A stretch of DNA of 64,000 nucleotides from Streptomyces sp. TSRI0281 (GTDB lineage: Bacteria > Actinomycetota > Actinomycetes > Streptomycetales > Streptomycetaceae): the NCBI RefSeq assembly GCF_001905125.1, contig NZ_LWLE01000014.1, forward strand, positions 62,001-126,000. The letters run 5' to 3'. Position 1 is the stretch's first letter; each line of letters opens with the position of its first letter. Positions 37,291-45,299 of this stretch are shown piece by piece. The notes under the pieces are model-generated. The model made no database searches. It was given only the letters and a program-made list of their open reading frames with translations, and was not told the origin of the DNA. Position numbers and translations under genes: made by a program.

Positions 37291-38526
37291 TCAAGCGACA
37301 GGCGGCTCCTCAGGCAGCGGCCAAAGGAGCCCGCCGATCTTGTCGGCGGTGTCCGTGAGCACCCGGTTGGTGAGGTGCTGGTAGCGGCGGCGCATCCGGG
37401 CGGACTTGCCGGGCTCCCAGCCCATGATCGCGTCAACGACCGTGTCGGGAACGCCAAGGATCAGCAGGACGGTCGCGGCCGTGTGGCGGGCGTCGTGGAG
37501 GCGGCCCGCGCGCAGACCGGCCGCCTTGAGGAGGTCCTTCCACTCGTGGTGGTCGGTGTTCGGGTTGAGGGGCTCGCCGGTCGTGGAGGCGAAGACGTAC
37601 CCCTTCTCCGTCCAGAGGTCGCCGGCCAGTCGGCGGTCTCGCTCCTGCGTACGTCGGTGTCGAAGCAGAAGCTGCACCAAGGGCTCGGGAATACCGATGG
37701 GCCGACGTCCGGCGCGAGACTTGGTGTCCTTCGTCTCACGGCGGATGTTGACCTTCTGAGGGCAGTAACCGGGCTTGCGCCCGCAGCGGTTGCCGCAGCC
37801 GTGCTCGTACCGGGGCCGTAGCCGGTTGCGGTGGACCGTCATGACCCGCAGTTCGAAGTCAATGTCCGTCCACTTGAGACCGAGGACCTCACCCTGACGC
37901 AGCCCCATGGCAAGAGATACGACCCAGCGCGCCAGGTGCCGAGTCTTGTTGGCCAGGTCCAGAAGCTTGTGCACTTCCTCGACCGTGTAGGGCTCGACCT
38001 CTTCCTCTTCCAGTCGCGGCGCCTTGGCGACGGAGGCGGGGTTGACGGTGAGGCGGCCTCGGCGCACTGCTTCGTTCAGAGCCATGCGCACGGTCCGGTG
38101 GACCTGGTGCGCGGTGCCGGCGGCGCTGCCAGCCTTCTGCATCTTGGCGTAGAAGCGCTCCAAGTGCTCGGGCTCCAGCTTGGGCAGGCGGTGCGCGCCG
38201 AGGCCGGGGATGAGGTGGTGGTAGACGGCGACGCGGTAGCCGTCGATGGTGTTCTCGCCCACGTGTGGTGCGGCGATGTTCTCGACCCAATGGGTCAGCC
38301 AGGTCGTGACGGTCCAGGTCTGCCCGGCCTTGCCGACGGTGCCGGAGTCGCGTTTGCGTTCCAGTTCGCGGACCGCCTTGGTGGCGTCGGCGCGGGTCTT
38401 GCGCTTGACGTGGCGCCGGTCGGGCTTGCCGTCGTCCTTGACGCCGACGGTCACGTAGCCGTGCCACTTGCCGTCCTTGCCGAGGAAGATCGAGGAGGCA
38501 CCGTTGGGCTGGCGCGTTTTGGCCAT
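37291..38526 (-). CDS. int: tyrosine recombinase integrase
   Basis: A 411-residue site-specific recombinase. It has an arm-binding N-terminus (GKDGKWHGYVTVG) and a SAM-like core-binding domain (TWLTHWVENIAAPHVG). The catalytic domain contains Arg in MGLRQGEVLGLKW. A Cys-containing insert (CGNRCGRKPGYCPQ) typical of actinobacterial integrases is present. HDARHTAATVL supplies H-x-x-R, and the nucleophile is Tyr in RRRYQHLT. It integrates the element into tRNA-Ser. It lies 11 bases downstream of the excisionase gene, so both are one unit. Confidence 0.95.
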   Translation of the reverse strand: MAKTRQPNGASSIFLGKDGKWHGYVTVGVKDDGKPDRRHVKRKTRADATKAVRELERKRDSGTVGKAGQTWTVTTWLTHWVENIAAPHVGENTIDGYRVAVYHHLIPGLGAHRLPKLEPEHLERFYAKMQKAGSAAGTAHQVHRTVRMALNEAVRRGRLTVNPASVAKAPRLEEEEVEPYTVEEVHKLLDLANKTRHLARWVVSLAMGLRQGEVLGLKWTDIDFELRVMTVHRNRLRPRYEHGCGNRCGRKPGYCPQKVNIRRETKDTKSRAGRRPIGIPEPLVQLLLRHRRTQERDRRLAGDLWTEKGYVFASTTGEPLNPNTDHHEWKDLLKAAGLRAGRLHDARHTAATVLLILGVPDTVVDAIMGWEPGKSARMRRRYQHLTNRVLTDTADKIGGLLWPLPEEPPVA

Positions 38527-38537
38527 GTCCGCCCCCT

Positions 38538-38843
38538 TCAGGCCGCGTGGGCGGCGGCCGGGGCGGCTGCCTGGGAGCGGTCAGCCAGATAAGTGGCCAG
38601 GGCCTCGACCGGCACTCGGCGCAGGCGGCCTATGAGGACGGAGCCGACCTCGCCGGAGGCAATGAGTGCGTACATGGTGGTGCGGCCGACGCCGAGGCGG
38701 CGGGCGGCCTCCTCGACGGTAAGCGCGACGAGGGGCGCGTCAGAGGTGAGTGCCGTGTGTTCCAGCACGAGTGTGCGGAGCCGCTGCTCGGGGACCCCGA
38801 GCGCGTCGGCGATAAGGGTGAGCGGGGGCGGAGCGGTGGGCAT
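38538..38843 (-). CDS. xis: excisionase / MerR-like HTH protein
   Basis: A protein of about 101 residues whose C-terminal half is an excisionase-type helix-turn-helix, ALTVEEAARRLGVGRTTMYALIASGEVGSVLIGRLRRVP. It is expected to bend DNA at the att sites and direct excision by the downstream integrase. The ATG at 38843 has GAAAGG upstream; a GTG at 38867 is the alternative. The Ala-rich tail is unusual but not informative. Confidence 0.88.
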   Translation of the reverse strand: MPTAPPPLTLIADALGVPEQRLRTLVLEHTALTSDAPLVALTVEEAARRLGVGRTTMYALIASGEVGSVLIGRLRRVPVEALATYLADRSQAAAPAAAHAA

Positions 38844-38933
38844 GAGGGATCGCCTTTCGGCGGTCACGGGGCAACGTGACTGCTGGACTGTCCGGGATGG
38901 GCGGTGGGCTTAGATCGGTGTCCGCGTTGGTGA

Positions 38934-38958
38934 CCCTCGGTGTTCGTAGCACCGAGGG
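38934..38958 (+). other. hairpin with loop TTCGTAG (copy 1)
   Basis: The 9-bp stem CCCTCGGTG/CACCGAGGG encloses the 7-base loop TTCGTAG, between the regulator and excisionase genes. A second hairpin with the same loop and inner stem lies at 39800 in opposite orientation. Confidence 0.6.
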
Positions 38959-39019
38959 CCTGCGGTGGATGGGCTTCGAAAGCCGTGTTCAGGCGCCGGG
39001 AAAGATCTCCGCCGAACGG

Positions 39020-39523
39020 TTACTCGTCGGCGGAACCGCTGCGGAGCGGATCCTCGGGTGAGTTCGGAGCCGGGTAGAAGGAGAGGCTCCCCGGGTCGGG
39101 CTCGATGCCGAGGCGCTCGGCGATCTCGTCGTATCGGGCCTCGGCCGCCTCAAGTCTGGCCTTCGCGGCGTCGGCGAGGTCTTGGGCGACTTGGTGCTCC
39201 TGTTCGGCCTTCTGAATGTCGAAGGCCGCCTCCTGCAACTCCCAGTGAGGATCGTCGCGGCTCGCGACGGCTTCGAGCAGGAAGTTGCCAGCAGGGACGC
39301 CGAGAGCCTTGGCGAAGCCGAGGGCCTCGTTGAAACTGATGCTCCGGGCACCATTCTCGATCTTGGCGATCTGGGTCTGGTGCATCTTGAAGCCTAGGCG
39401 ACGCATGCGCTCTGCCATGTCCTCCTGGGACAGGCGGGCCGTCATCCGCAGGACCTTCAGGTTGTGCGCCACCAGGGCTTCGCCCTCCGGCGGAGCCCAG
39501 CGCTGCGGCTTGGCATCGTCCAC
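39020..39523 (-). CDS. XRE-family transcriptional regulator
   Basis: A 167-residue Cro/CI-type repressor candidate for the element. The HTH lies at VLRMTARLSQEDMAERMRRLGFKMHQTQIAKIENG. A helical, charged C-terminal region (QKAEQEHQVAQDLADAAKARLEAAEARYDEIAERL) probably forms a coiled coil for dimerisation. The GTG at 39523 is preferred because GGGAGG stands 8 bases upstream; longer starts add unlikely residues. It is divergent from the DUF3631 gene and upstream of xis-int on the same strand. Confidence 0.88.
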   Translation of the reverse strand: MDDAKPQRWAPPEGEALVAHNLKVLRMTARLSQEDMAERMRRLGFKMHQTQIAKIENGARSISFNEALGFAKALGVPAGNFLLEAVASRDDPHWELQEAAFDIQKAEQEHQVAQDLADAAKARLEAAEARYDEIAERLGIEPDPGSLSFYPAPNSPEDPLRSGSADE

Positions 39524-39627
39524 TTCTTTCACCTCCCTCCTCTTCTCGACAAACGGAGGTCGCCACGCCTCCACCCTTAAACCCTACCAGCATGGATACC
39601 CCAACCCGCAAGGGAATACATGTAAAT

Positions 39628-39641
39628 GTGACACACGTCAC
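39628..39641. promoter_or_regulatory. inverted repeat GTGAC-ACAC-GTCAC
   Basis: A perfect inverted repeat in the 388-base divergent region (39524-39911) between the XRE regulator and the DUF3631 gene, a natural place for the repressor's operator. A TTGACT at 39699 could be a -35 box, but I see no convincing -10. Confidence 0.5.
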
Positions 39642-39799
39642 CATGCGCCTGAACAGCAATCATGCCGGAAGGGATTAGCTTTCCAATGCCCTGAACGCTT
39701 GACTTGAGGCGGACACTCGTGCACACTTATGCCATAGGGGCATCCGCCAACGAACCGCCAGGAGGTTTAACCGCGTAGGTGCCCCGAGGAACGCGAAAA

Positions 39800-39824
39800 C
39801 CCCCGGCGCTACGAACACCGGGGG
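39800..39824 (-). terminator. hairpin with loop TTCGTAG (copy 2), terminator-like on the minus strand
   Basis: On the minus strand CCCCCGGTG-TTCGTAG-CGCCGGGGG is followed by TTTT. One U-G pair makes it stable only as minus-strand RNA. It shares loop and inner stem with the hairpin at 38934. Confidence 0.6.
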
Positions 39825-39911
39825 CTGCAGGAAACCTCGCCACCGCCCATCCCAGGACAGTCGACCGCGGCGGACCGGGTTGCCCCCCGGAGCCGCCGAG
39901 TGAGGATCTCC

Positions 39912-41102
39912 GTGAACGAGAGTACCGCCCCCGCCGCCCCTGCGGCACCCCGTCCGAGCGGCACCCCATCACCGCACCGTGGCCAGCCGGACGCCGCCGC
40001 GCCACTGGACGAGCTGCGCACCGCCTTGGCCCGATTCGTGGTCCTCCCGAGCGAGCAGGCACTGGACGCAACCGTGCTGTGGATCGCGGCCACCCACCTC
40101 CAGCAGGTGTGGCAGCACGCCCCGCGTCTCGCTGTGGTCGGCCCGGCGAAGCGGTGCGGCAAGTCCCGCCTGCTCGATCTGCTCACCGAGACGGTCCACA
40201 AGCCCGTGATCACCGTGAATTCCACGGCAGCGGCCATCTTCCGCTCGATCTCGGACGAGCCGCCGACCCTCCTCGTGGACGAAGCCGACACCATCTTCGG
40301 CAGCCCCAAGGTCGCCGAGAAGAACGAGGAGATGCGCGGCCTGCTCAATGCCGGGCACCAGCGCGGCCGACCGGTACTGCGGGTCGTCGGCAAGGAGCAC
40401 ACGCCCCACTCCTTCGCGACCTTCGCCATGGCAGCGCTCGCCGGCATCGGCGACCTGCCCGACACGATCATGGACCGGTCCGTCGTGATCCGGATGAGGC
40501 GCCGCGCGGAGGGCGAGCAGGTGAGCCCGTACCGCACACGCCGCGACAGCCCCGCCCTGCGCTCCCTGCGGGCTCACCTGGCGCGCTGGACCGCCTCAGT
40601 GGCCGAACAGGCCCTCCACCTGGAGCCAAAAATGCCGGTCGAGGACCGGGCAGCCGACACATGGGAGCCTTTGGTGATCGTCGCGGACCTCGCGGGCGGC
40701 ACCTGGCCCGAGCGCGCCCGCACCGCGTGCGAACAGATGGTCACCGCCGAGGCCCAGGCCGAGGAGGACAACCCCTCCAACGCCCGGATCCTCGCCGATA
40801 TCCGCCGCGCCTTCGCCGCCGCAGGTGACCCCGAGAGCGTGTCCACCGACGCCCTGCTCTACCGCCTCAACTCCGAACCCGAAGCTCCGTGGGCCGAAGC
40901 CGGACGCGGTGGCCTGAGCCCGCGCGCCCTGGCCGGGCTGCTGCGGGAGTACGGCATCCGCTCCGGCAACGTCCGCATGCCCGACGGCAACCAACTCAAG
41001 GGCTATACGCGGACGAAGTTCACCGACGCCTGGAAGCGCTACTGCCCCACCGTCCACCCCGAGATCGGCTCGGACGGCAACAGAGACACACCGACCAAGT
41101 GA
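39912..41102 (+). CDS. DUF3631 ATPase-like protein of the integrated element
   Basis: A protein of about 396 residues with a P-loop core. Walker A is GPAKRCGKS (residues 77-85, Lys84), Walker B is TLLVDEADT, and a helix with NAGHQRGRPVLRV follows. The C-terminus ends in a small winged-helix-like part (PRALAGLLREYGIRSGNVR). DUF3631 proteins are common on actinobacterial mobile elements, often beside replication or transfer genes; a role in element replication is inference. The GTG at 39912 has AGGA upstream; the GTG at 39900 is in frame and also possible. Confidence 0.82.
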   Translation: MNESTAPAAPAAPRPSGTPSPHRGQPDAAAPLDELRTALARFVVLPSEQALDATVLWIAATHLQQVWQHAPRLAVVGPAKRCGKSRLLDLLTETVHKPVITVNSTAAAIFRSISDEPPTLLVDEADTIFGSPKVAEKNEEMRGLLNAGHQRGRPVLRVVGKEHTPHSFATFAMAALAGIGDLPDTIMDRSVVIRMRRRAEGEQVSPYRTRRDSPALRSLRAHLARWTASVAEQALHLEPKMPVEDRAADTWEPLVIVADLAGGTWPERARTACEQMVTAEAQAEEDNPSNARILADIRRAFAAAGDPESVSTDALLYRLNSEPEAPWAEAGRGGLSPRALAGLLREYGIRSGNVRMPDGNQLKGYTRTKFTDAWKRYCPTVHPEIGSDGNRDTPTK

Positions 41103-41109
41103 CCTTCAC

Positions 41110-41140
41110 GGGTGCCGTCGACAGCTCGTCGACGGCACCC
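41110..41140 (+). terminator. terminator-like hairpin after the DUF3631 gene
   Basis: The 13-bp stem GGGTGCCGTCGAC/GTCGACGGCACCC has a 5-base loop and begins 8 bases after the stop codon. No T-run. Confidence 0.65.
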
Positions 41141-41207
41141 GCACCGGGCCGACCGCCGTGAAGCGCCGGCCTGCCATCGCGCGTCCTGCGGGCGGCCCCG
41201 CCCATAT

Positions 41208-41477
41208 CCGTCTTCGTGGCGTCCTTGCCGTCCAAGCCAGGTAAACGCAGGTCAAAGGCGGTCTCGCCAAGACGGCACAGCGTCCCAAGACGGATGGCCA
41301 TCCGTCTTGGGACTCGAAGCGACAACACGGCACTACCGGTGCGCCCGCCCACCGACGTGTCCGCCTGCCGATCGTGACCACTCGGAGGGACACGTCGCGC
41401 ACGGCGCTGAGACCTCATGCCACCGGCTGCCGTACTGCCTCCGACCTGCTGCTTCAACGGCAAGACGGCCAAGACGG
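41208..41477. repeat. AAGACGG heptamer cluster (possible origin or operator)
   Basis: The heptamer AAGACGG or its complement occurs six times: 41208 (complement), 41269, 41287, 41302 (complement), 41462 and 41471. Most copies extend to CCAAGACGG or CAAGACGGAT. Two form the 32-bp palindrome at 41282. The cluster fills the 425-base gap between the DUF3631 and DUF2637 genes, where no gene is supported. Iteron-like binding sites of an origin, or operators, are the natural reading. Confidence 0.65.
41282..41313. repeat. perfect 32-bp palindrome
   Basis: GTCCCAAGACGGATGG is directly followed by its exact reverse complement with no spacer. This is far longer than expected by chance and is centred in the AAGACGG cluster. 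Confidence 0.85.
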
Positions 41478-41527
41478 ATCACCACGCACCACCTTTCACA
41501 CCATGCCCCGAGGGGAACCCCACGCCC

Positions 41528-42490
41528 ATGCCCGACTCCGCCATACCCACCGCACCGGCCAGCCGTCACCGCGCCACGTGGTGGGACCGGCTCGCCATCA
41601 TCCTGCTCGGCATCGCCGGATGCGCTCTCTCCTACGACGCGCTGCGACAGATGGCCACGGCCGTGCACATCCGCGACCAACTGGCCTACCTCTTCCCTGT
41701 AGTAATCGACGGCTTCATCGCTTACGGCGTCCGCGCCCTGCTGGTCCTGCGCGAAGCGCCGATGCCCGCACGGCTGTATGCGTGGACACTGTTCAGCACG
41801 GCGACCGCCGCCAGCATCTGGGCCAACGGTCTGCACGCCCTCGCCCTGAACAGGCCCGGCGCAGTCACCCTCCGCCTGGGCGACGGCACCGTCACGGTGC
41901 TATCTGCCATCGCACCGCTCGCCCTTGCCGGAGCGACCCACCTGCACATCCTGATCACCCGCTACGGCGGTACCTCCACGGTCCGAACGTCGGTGGACGC
42001 AAACACCCTTGAGTATCAGGACGGTACGCAACCGGCACCGGAGCGACCGGCCGGGGTTCCGTACACCGCCCGCGCAGACCTTCCCACGGCAGCTCGGCCC
42101 AGGCAGCAGCAGTCCACTCGCATGGCCACGGAGACCGCCCCCTTGTCCGCGGCCGACGAAAGCTCGTCCGAAACCGGATACGACGAGGATGACGATCGGG
42201 ACGAAGCCGACGACGAACTCGGACGGGGACGAGAAGCCACAGGCCAGAGCTCCCGGGGGGATTCCGGTCACCCTCCGGCGACGAGCCTTGGCGGACGTCC
42301 CGCGATGGCTTCCATCACCGAACTGGCACGCGTCATCAGCGCCGCTCATCCAGGGAGTTCCGGACTGACCCGCGACAGCGCCCGTAAGGCAATCACCGAA
42401 GCCGGACTCGGCGCCGGCACCGGTCGGCTCGCCGAAGCGATGGCGCTGGTACGGGACAGTGCCGACGCCCGTCCGCACCCGGACAGCTGA
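41528..42490 (+). CDS. DUF2637 membrane protein (SpdA-like transfer accessory)
   Basis: A 320-residue protein with four hydrophobic helices in the first half (LAIILLGIAGCALSYDAL, YLFPVVIDGFIAYGVRALLV, LYAWTLFSTATAASIWANG, VTVLSAIAPLALAGATHLHIL). This is the DUF2637 pattern found in Streptomyces plasmids and integrative elements, often near spread genes. The second half is hydrophilic and acidic with a small helix-turn-helix-like end (SGLTRDSARKAITEAGLGAG). The ATG at 41528 has GAGGGGA upstream. A role in intramycelial spread or transfer is inferred from context. Confidence 0.85.
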   Translation: MPDSAIPTAPASRHRATWWDRLAIILLGIAGCALSYDALRQMATAVHIRDQLAYLFPVVIDGFIAYGVRALLVLREAPMPARLYAWTLFSTATAASIWANGLHALALNRPGAVTLRLGDGTVTVLSAIAPLALAGATHLHILITRYGGTSTVRTSVDANTLEYQDGTQPAPERPAGVPYTARADLPTAARPRQQQSTRMATETAPLSAADESSSETGYDEDDDRDEADDELGRGREATGQSSRGDSGHPPATSLGGRPAMASITELARVISAAHPGSSGLTRDSARKAITEAGLGAGTGRLAEAMALVRDSADARPHPDS

Positions 42491-42648
42491 CCGGCATCGC
42501 AGGGCGCTGCCCGGGTCCGAACCGATTCCGGACAGCGCCTGCTTCCCGGTCCACTACACGAGGTGTCCGGCCGGGCCAAGCCGTCGAGTCCCCGGACACT
42601 CGCCCGAGCCACCCCAGACCACACTCAGAGAGGACCCTCCAGACTCCC

Positions 42649-43506
42649 GTGCGCCGCAATCCGTTCTCCCGCAAGGTCACGTCCTCCCAATCCTCGCCGC
42701 CCCGTAGTCTCCACTCAGCGCACCCGCCCACGTCCGACCAAGGCTTTGACGGAGACGCCCTCCACCGGACAGCGGAGCGAGCTGGGGCGAAGTCCACATC
42801 GCCTGGGGGCGATGCAGACTTCGCGCTCGGATCCGCCCCAGCGGGGGCGGATCCGGTCCCGGCCCGAGGGGCCGGGACCGAGGATGGCAAGGAGGCCGAG
42901 CGCGGCCTCCACCAGGACAAGCAGCCGCTCGCCGAGCCGAGCGAGCCAACCGCCGACCCTGCCGTACGTCAAGCGCCGACCGTGAACGCCGACGTGTTCA
43001 TGCAGCACGGTATCGCCGCCAACGATGTCCCTGACCCTGTTCATGCCGACATCGCGCCCGGCGCCGAGCGCCGCCGGCACCTGAGTGAGATGCTCTACCG
43101 GCCCCGCTCCGGGACCAAGCGCACTCTGCAACTGACCTGCTCGGCCGAACCGGCGGAGCGTACGTTCATCGACCTCGCCGCCCGTAAGGCGAAGCGTTCC
43201 CGTTCGGCCTACCTCATGGACTGCGCCCTCACCTTCGCCCATGCCTACCTGTCCGATCGCCGTCCTGAAGGCGTCGCTCCGCTCCCGTCTCCGCAGGCCA
43301 CCCAGGACCTGATGGTTCTGTTCGGCAAGCTGGTCAGGGAATTCGGACGCGTGGGAAACAACCTCAATCAGCTCGTCCGCACCGTCCACCAGGGCGAGCT
43401 ACCCGACCGAGCCGAAGACACCCTCAGCGAGTTGCACCAGGTCGCCCAACGCGCTCGCCTGCTGCTGGACCAAGCCCTCGCCAGGGGTGGTCGCCGTGGT
43501 GCCTGA
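42649..43506 (+). CDS. mobC: MobC-family relaxosome accessory protein
   Basis: A 285-residue protein whose C-terminal third is MobC: a ribbon-helix-helix-like segment (FIDLAARKAKRSRSAYLMDCAL) and the family signature FGRVGNNLNQLVR. It helps the relaxase melt or recognise oriT. The first 100 residues are not conserved in appearance, and their DNA contains four consecutive hairpins, so the true start may be further in (for example the GTG near 42980). GAGAGGA precedes the GTG at 42649. The relaxase gene overlaps its end by 20 bases. Confidence 0.87.
   Translation: MRRNPFSRKVTSSQSSPPRSLHSAHPPTSDQGFDGDALHRTAERAGAKSTSPGGDADFALGSAPAGADPVPARGAGTEDGKEAERGLHQDKQPLAEPSEPTADPAVRQAPTVNADVFMQHGIAANDVPDPVHADIAPGAERRRHLSEMLYRPRSGTKRTLQLTCSAEPAERTFIDLAARKAKRSRSAYLMDCALTFAHAYLSDRRPEGVAPLPSPQATQDLMVLFGKLVREFGRVGNNLNQLVRTVHQGELPDRAEDTLSELHQVAQRARLLLDQALARGGRRGA
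42788..42910. repeat. four consecutive hairpins in the 5' part of mobC (oriT candidate)
   Basis: Inverted repeats lie at 42788-42823 (16-bp arms, two mismatches, loop TGGG), 42829-42854 (11-bp, loop AGCG), 42855-42879 (10 bp plus, loop GAGG) and 42891-42910 (8-bp, loop AGCG). All the loops have four bases. Such a dense series is not explained by coding and is typical of transfer origins or strongly structured RNA. Confidence 0.6.
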
Positions 43507-45262
43507 CGTCTCCACGGGTGACCGCAGCCGTGGCCTCCTGTCCTACCTCTTCGGCCCCGGCCGCCGTAACGAGCACACCGACCCGCACATCGTCGCCGCG
43601 TTCGCGATGCCCGGCATCAACGATCCCGGCCGTGTTCCCCTCGACCAGCACCACGGAGCCCTCAGCGAGCTGGCCGACTACCTCGACCAACCCGTGAAGC
43701 TGCGCGAACAGCGGCTGGGAAAGGAGGTGCCACAGCACGTATGGCACTGCCCCGTCCGTACCGCGCCTGGCGACCGTTACCTCACCGACGAAGAGTGGGC
43801 AGAGGTCGCCCGCCGCATCGTCCACTCCACGGGGATCGCCGAACACGGCGACGACGCCGCGTGCAGGTGGATCGCTGTACGGCACGCCGAGGACCACATT
43901 CACATCATGGCGACCAGCGTCCGCGAAGACGGCCGTCGCCCCCGCAACAAGGGAGACGGCCGACGGGCCCAGGCCGAATGCCGCAGGATCGAGACCGAGC
44001 TCGGTCTACGTCGGTTGAAGCCCGGAGACGCGACCGCGCCGAAGACGCCGTCCGGGCCGGAAGTCGCCAAGGCCGAACGACAGGGCCGCAAGAACACAGC
44101 CCGGGTCTGGCTTCGCGAGCACGCCTACGCCGCCGCGGCGGCAGCGCGTGACGAGGACGAGTTCTTCGCCGTACTGACGTCTCTCGGGATCAAGGTCCGC
44201 CCCCGTCTCGGTCCCGTCACCGGGGAGATAACCGGCTACAGCCTCGCCACCGCTGACGACACCGATATCAAGGGCGAGCTCATCTTCTACAGCGGCTCCG
44301 CACTCGCTCCGGACCTGTCCCTGAACCGGCTTCGTGAGCGCTTCGGCCTGGCCGATGGCAAGGCTGCCGGGCAGGCCACGGCGTTGCACACGAGCCGTGC
44401 GGACGCAGGCGCCTCCTGGCGGCAAGCCGATGGGGAGCTGCGCGCCGCCTACACGCTCGTCACCAGGACCAGTGGAACGGCAGGAAAAAAGGCCGACGCC
44501 GAAGTGCAGGCTCAGGCTGCGGCATTTGCCGAGCTGTTGCACAACACCGCAGTCTCTGCGCCGCGCCAGCTCCGGGCAGAAATACAAGCGGCAGCCATCA
44601 CCTTCAACCGCGCCAACCGCTCCGCCATCCGAGCCGACCATCGGGCCGCCGACGCCCTACGTCAGGCCGGAAGGACGCTGCTGTCCTCGCCCACCGGCGG
44701 GGACGGCGACTTCGTCGCCGCAGCGCTCACCTCTGCCGTATTCCTGCTCATCGCCCTCAGCGAGTGGCACGCCCAGCGCGGTCACGCGCAGCAGGCGGCA
44801 GCGGCCCAGCAGTCCCTCGTCCACCTTCGAGCCGCCCAACAGCACGCCGCCCGGCCGGCCCTCGCCCAGCTCGCCGCACGTGCCCCGAGTCCCCAGGCAC
44901 AGGATCGGCTCGCCGCAGCCGTCCGAGCCACGATCCCCGAGCACGCGCATCGCATCCTCGCCGACCCGGCTTGGCCCGCGCTGTCCACCGCCCTCGCCCA
45001 AGCCGAGTCCGCCGGCACCCCGCCCCGCCAGACCTTGGCCGACCTGTCCGGGCAACGGGAACTCGACTCCGCGGACCGGCCAGCCGAAGTCCTGATCTGG
45101 CGCTTGCGGACCGTCACCGCCGAGCGAGTAAGCCAGCGGGCTCGGAGCGCGGCAAGCCGCAGTGCTCGCAGCACCCACCTGACGACGAACAAGGACGCAC
45201 CCACCGTTCCAGCCGTACAGCCGCAGCCAGCGGTCGCGAGTCGCCAGCGTCCAAGCCGCTGA
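43487..45262 (+). CDS. relaxase / mobilisation nuclease (MobA-VirD2 type)
   Basis: A 591-residue relaxase. The N-terminal part contains GLLSYLFGPGRRNEHTDPHIVAAF, then WHCPVRTAPGDRYLTDEEWAEVARR. The metal-binding motif III is RHAEDHIHIM, with His133, His137 and His139. The long Ala-rich helical C-terminus is of unknown role. The pattern fits relaxases of Streptomyces mobilisable elements and plasmids; the catalytic Tyr cannot be fixed by eye. It overlaps mobC, so both are one unit. It nicks oriT and pilots the strand into the recipient; a conjugation channel must come from another element. Confidence 0.9.
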   Translation: MVAVVPDVSTGDRSRGLLSYLFGPGRRNEHTDPHIVAAFAMPGINDPGRVPLDQHHGALSELADYLDQPVKLREQRLGKEVPQHVWHCPVRTAPGDRYLTDEEWAEVARRIVHSTGIAEHGDDAACRWIAVRHAEDHIHIMATSVREDGRRPRNKGDGRRAQAECRRIETELGLRRLKPGDATAPKTPSGPEVAKAERQGRKNTARVWLREHAYAAAAAARDEDEFFAVLTSLGIKVRPRLGPVTGEITGYSLATADDTDIKGELIFYSGSALAPDLSLNRLRERFGLADGKAAGQATALHTSRADAGASWRQADGELRAAYTLVTRTSGTAGKKADAEVQAQAAAFAELLHNTAVSAPRQLRAEIQAAAITFNRANRSAIRADHRAADALRQAGRTLLSSPTGGDGDFVAAALTSAVFLLIALSEWHAQRGHAQQAAAAQQSLVHLRAAQQHAARPALAQLAARAPSPQAQDRLAAAVRATIPEHAHRILADPAWPALSTALAQAESAGTPPRQTLADLSGQRELDSADRPAEVLIWRLRTVTAERVSQRARSAASRSARSTHLTTNKDAPTVPAVQPQPAVASRQRPSR

Positions 45263-45299
45263 TATCGCCCTTCCTCAGACTGGGAACTTGCTGCCGCGC

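Noticed and set aside
39699..39734. TTGACT at 39699 as a promoter of the DUF3631 gene
   Set aside because: No acceptable -10 box lies at 16-19 bases, so I did not list it as a promoter.
36226..45262. Search for TraB/FtsK, RepSA/RepAM or prim-pol genes of a classical integrative element
   Set aside because: None of the genes in the interval shows such motifs. DUF3631 is the only P-loop protein.
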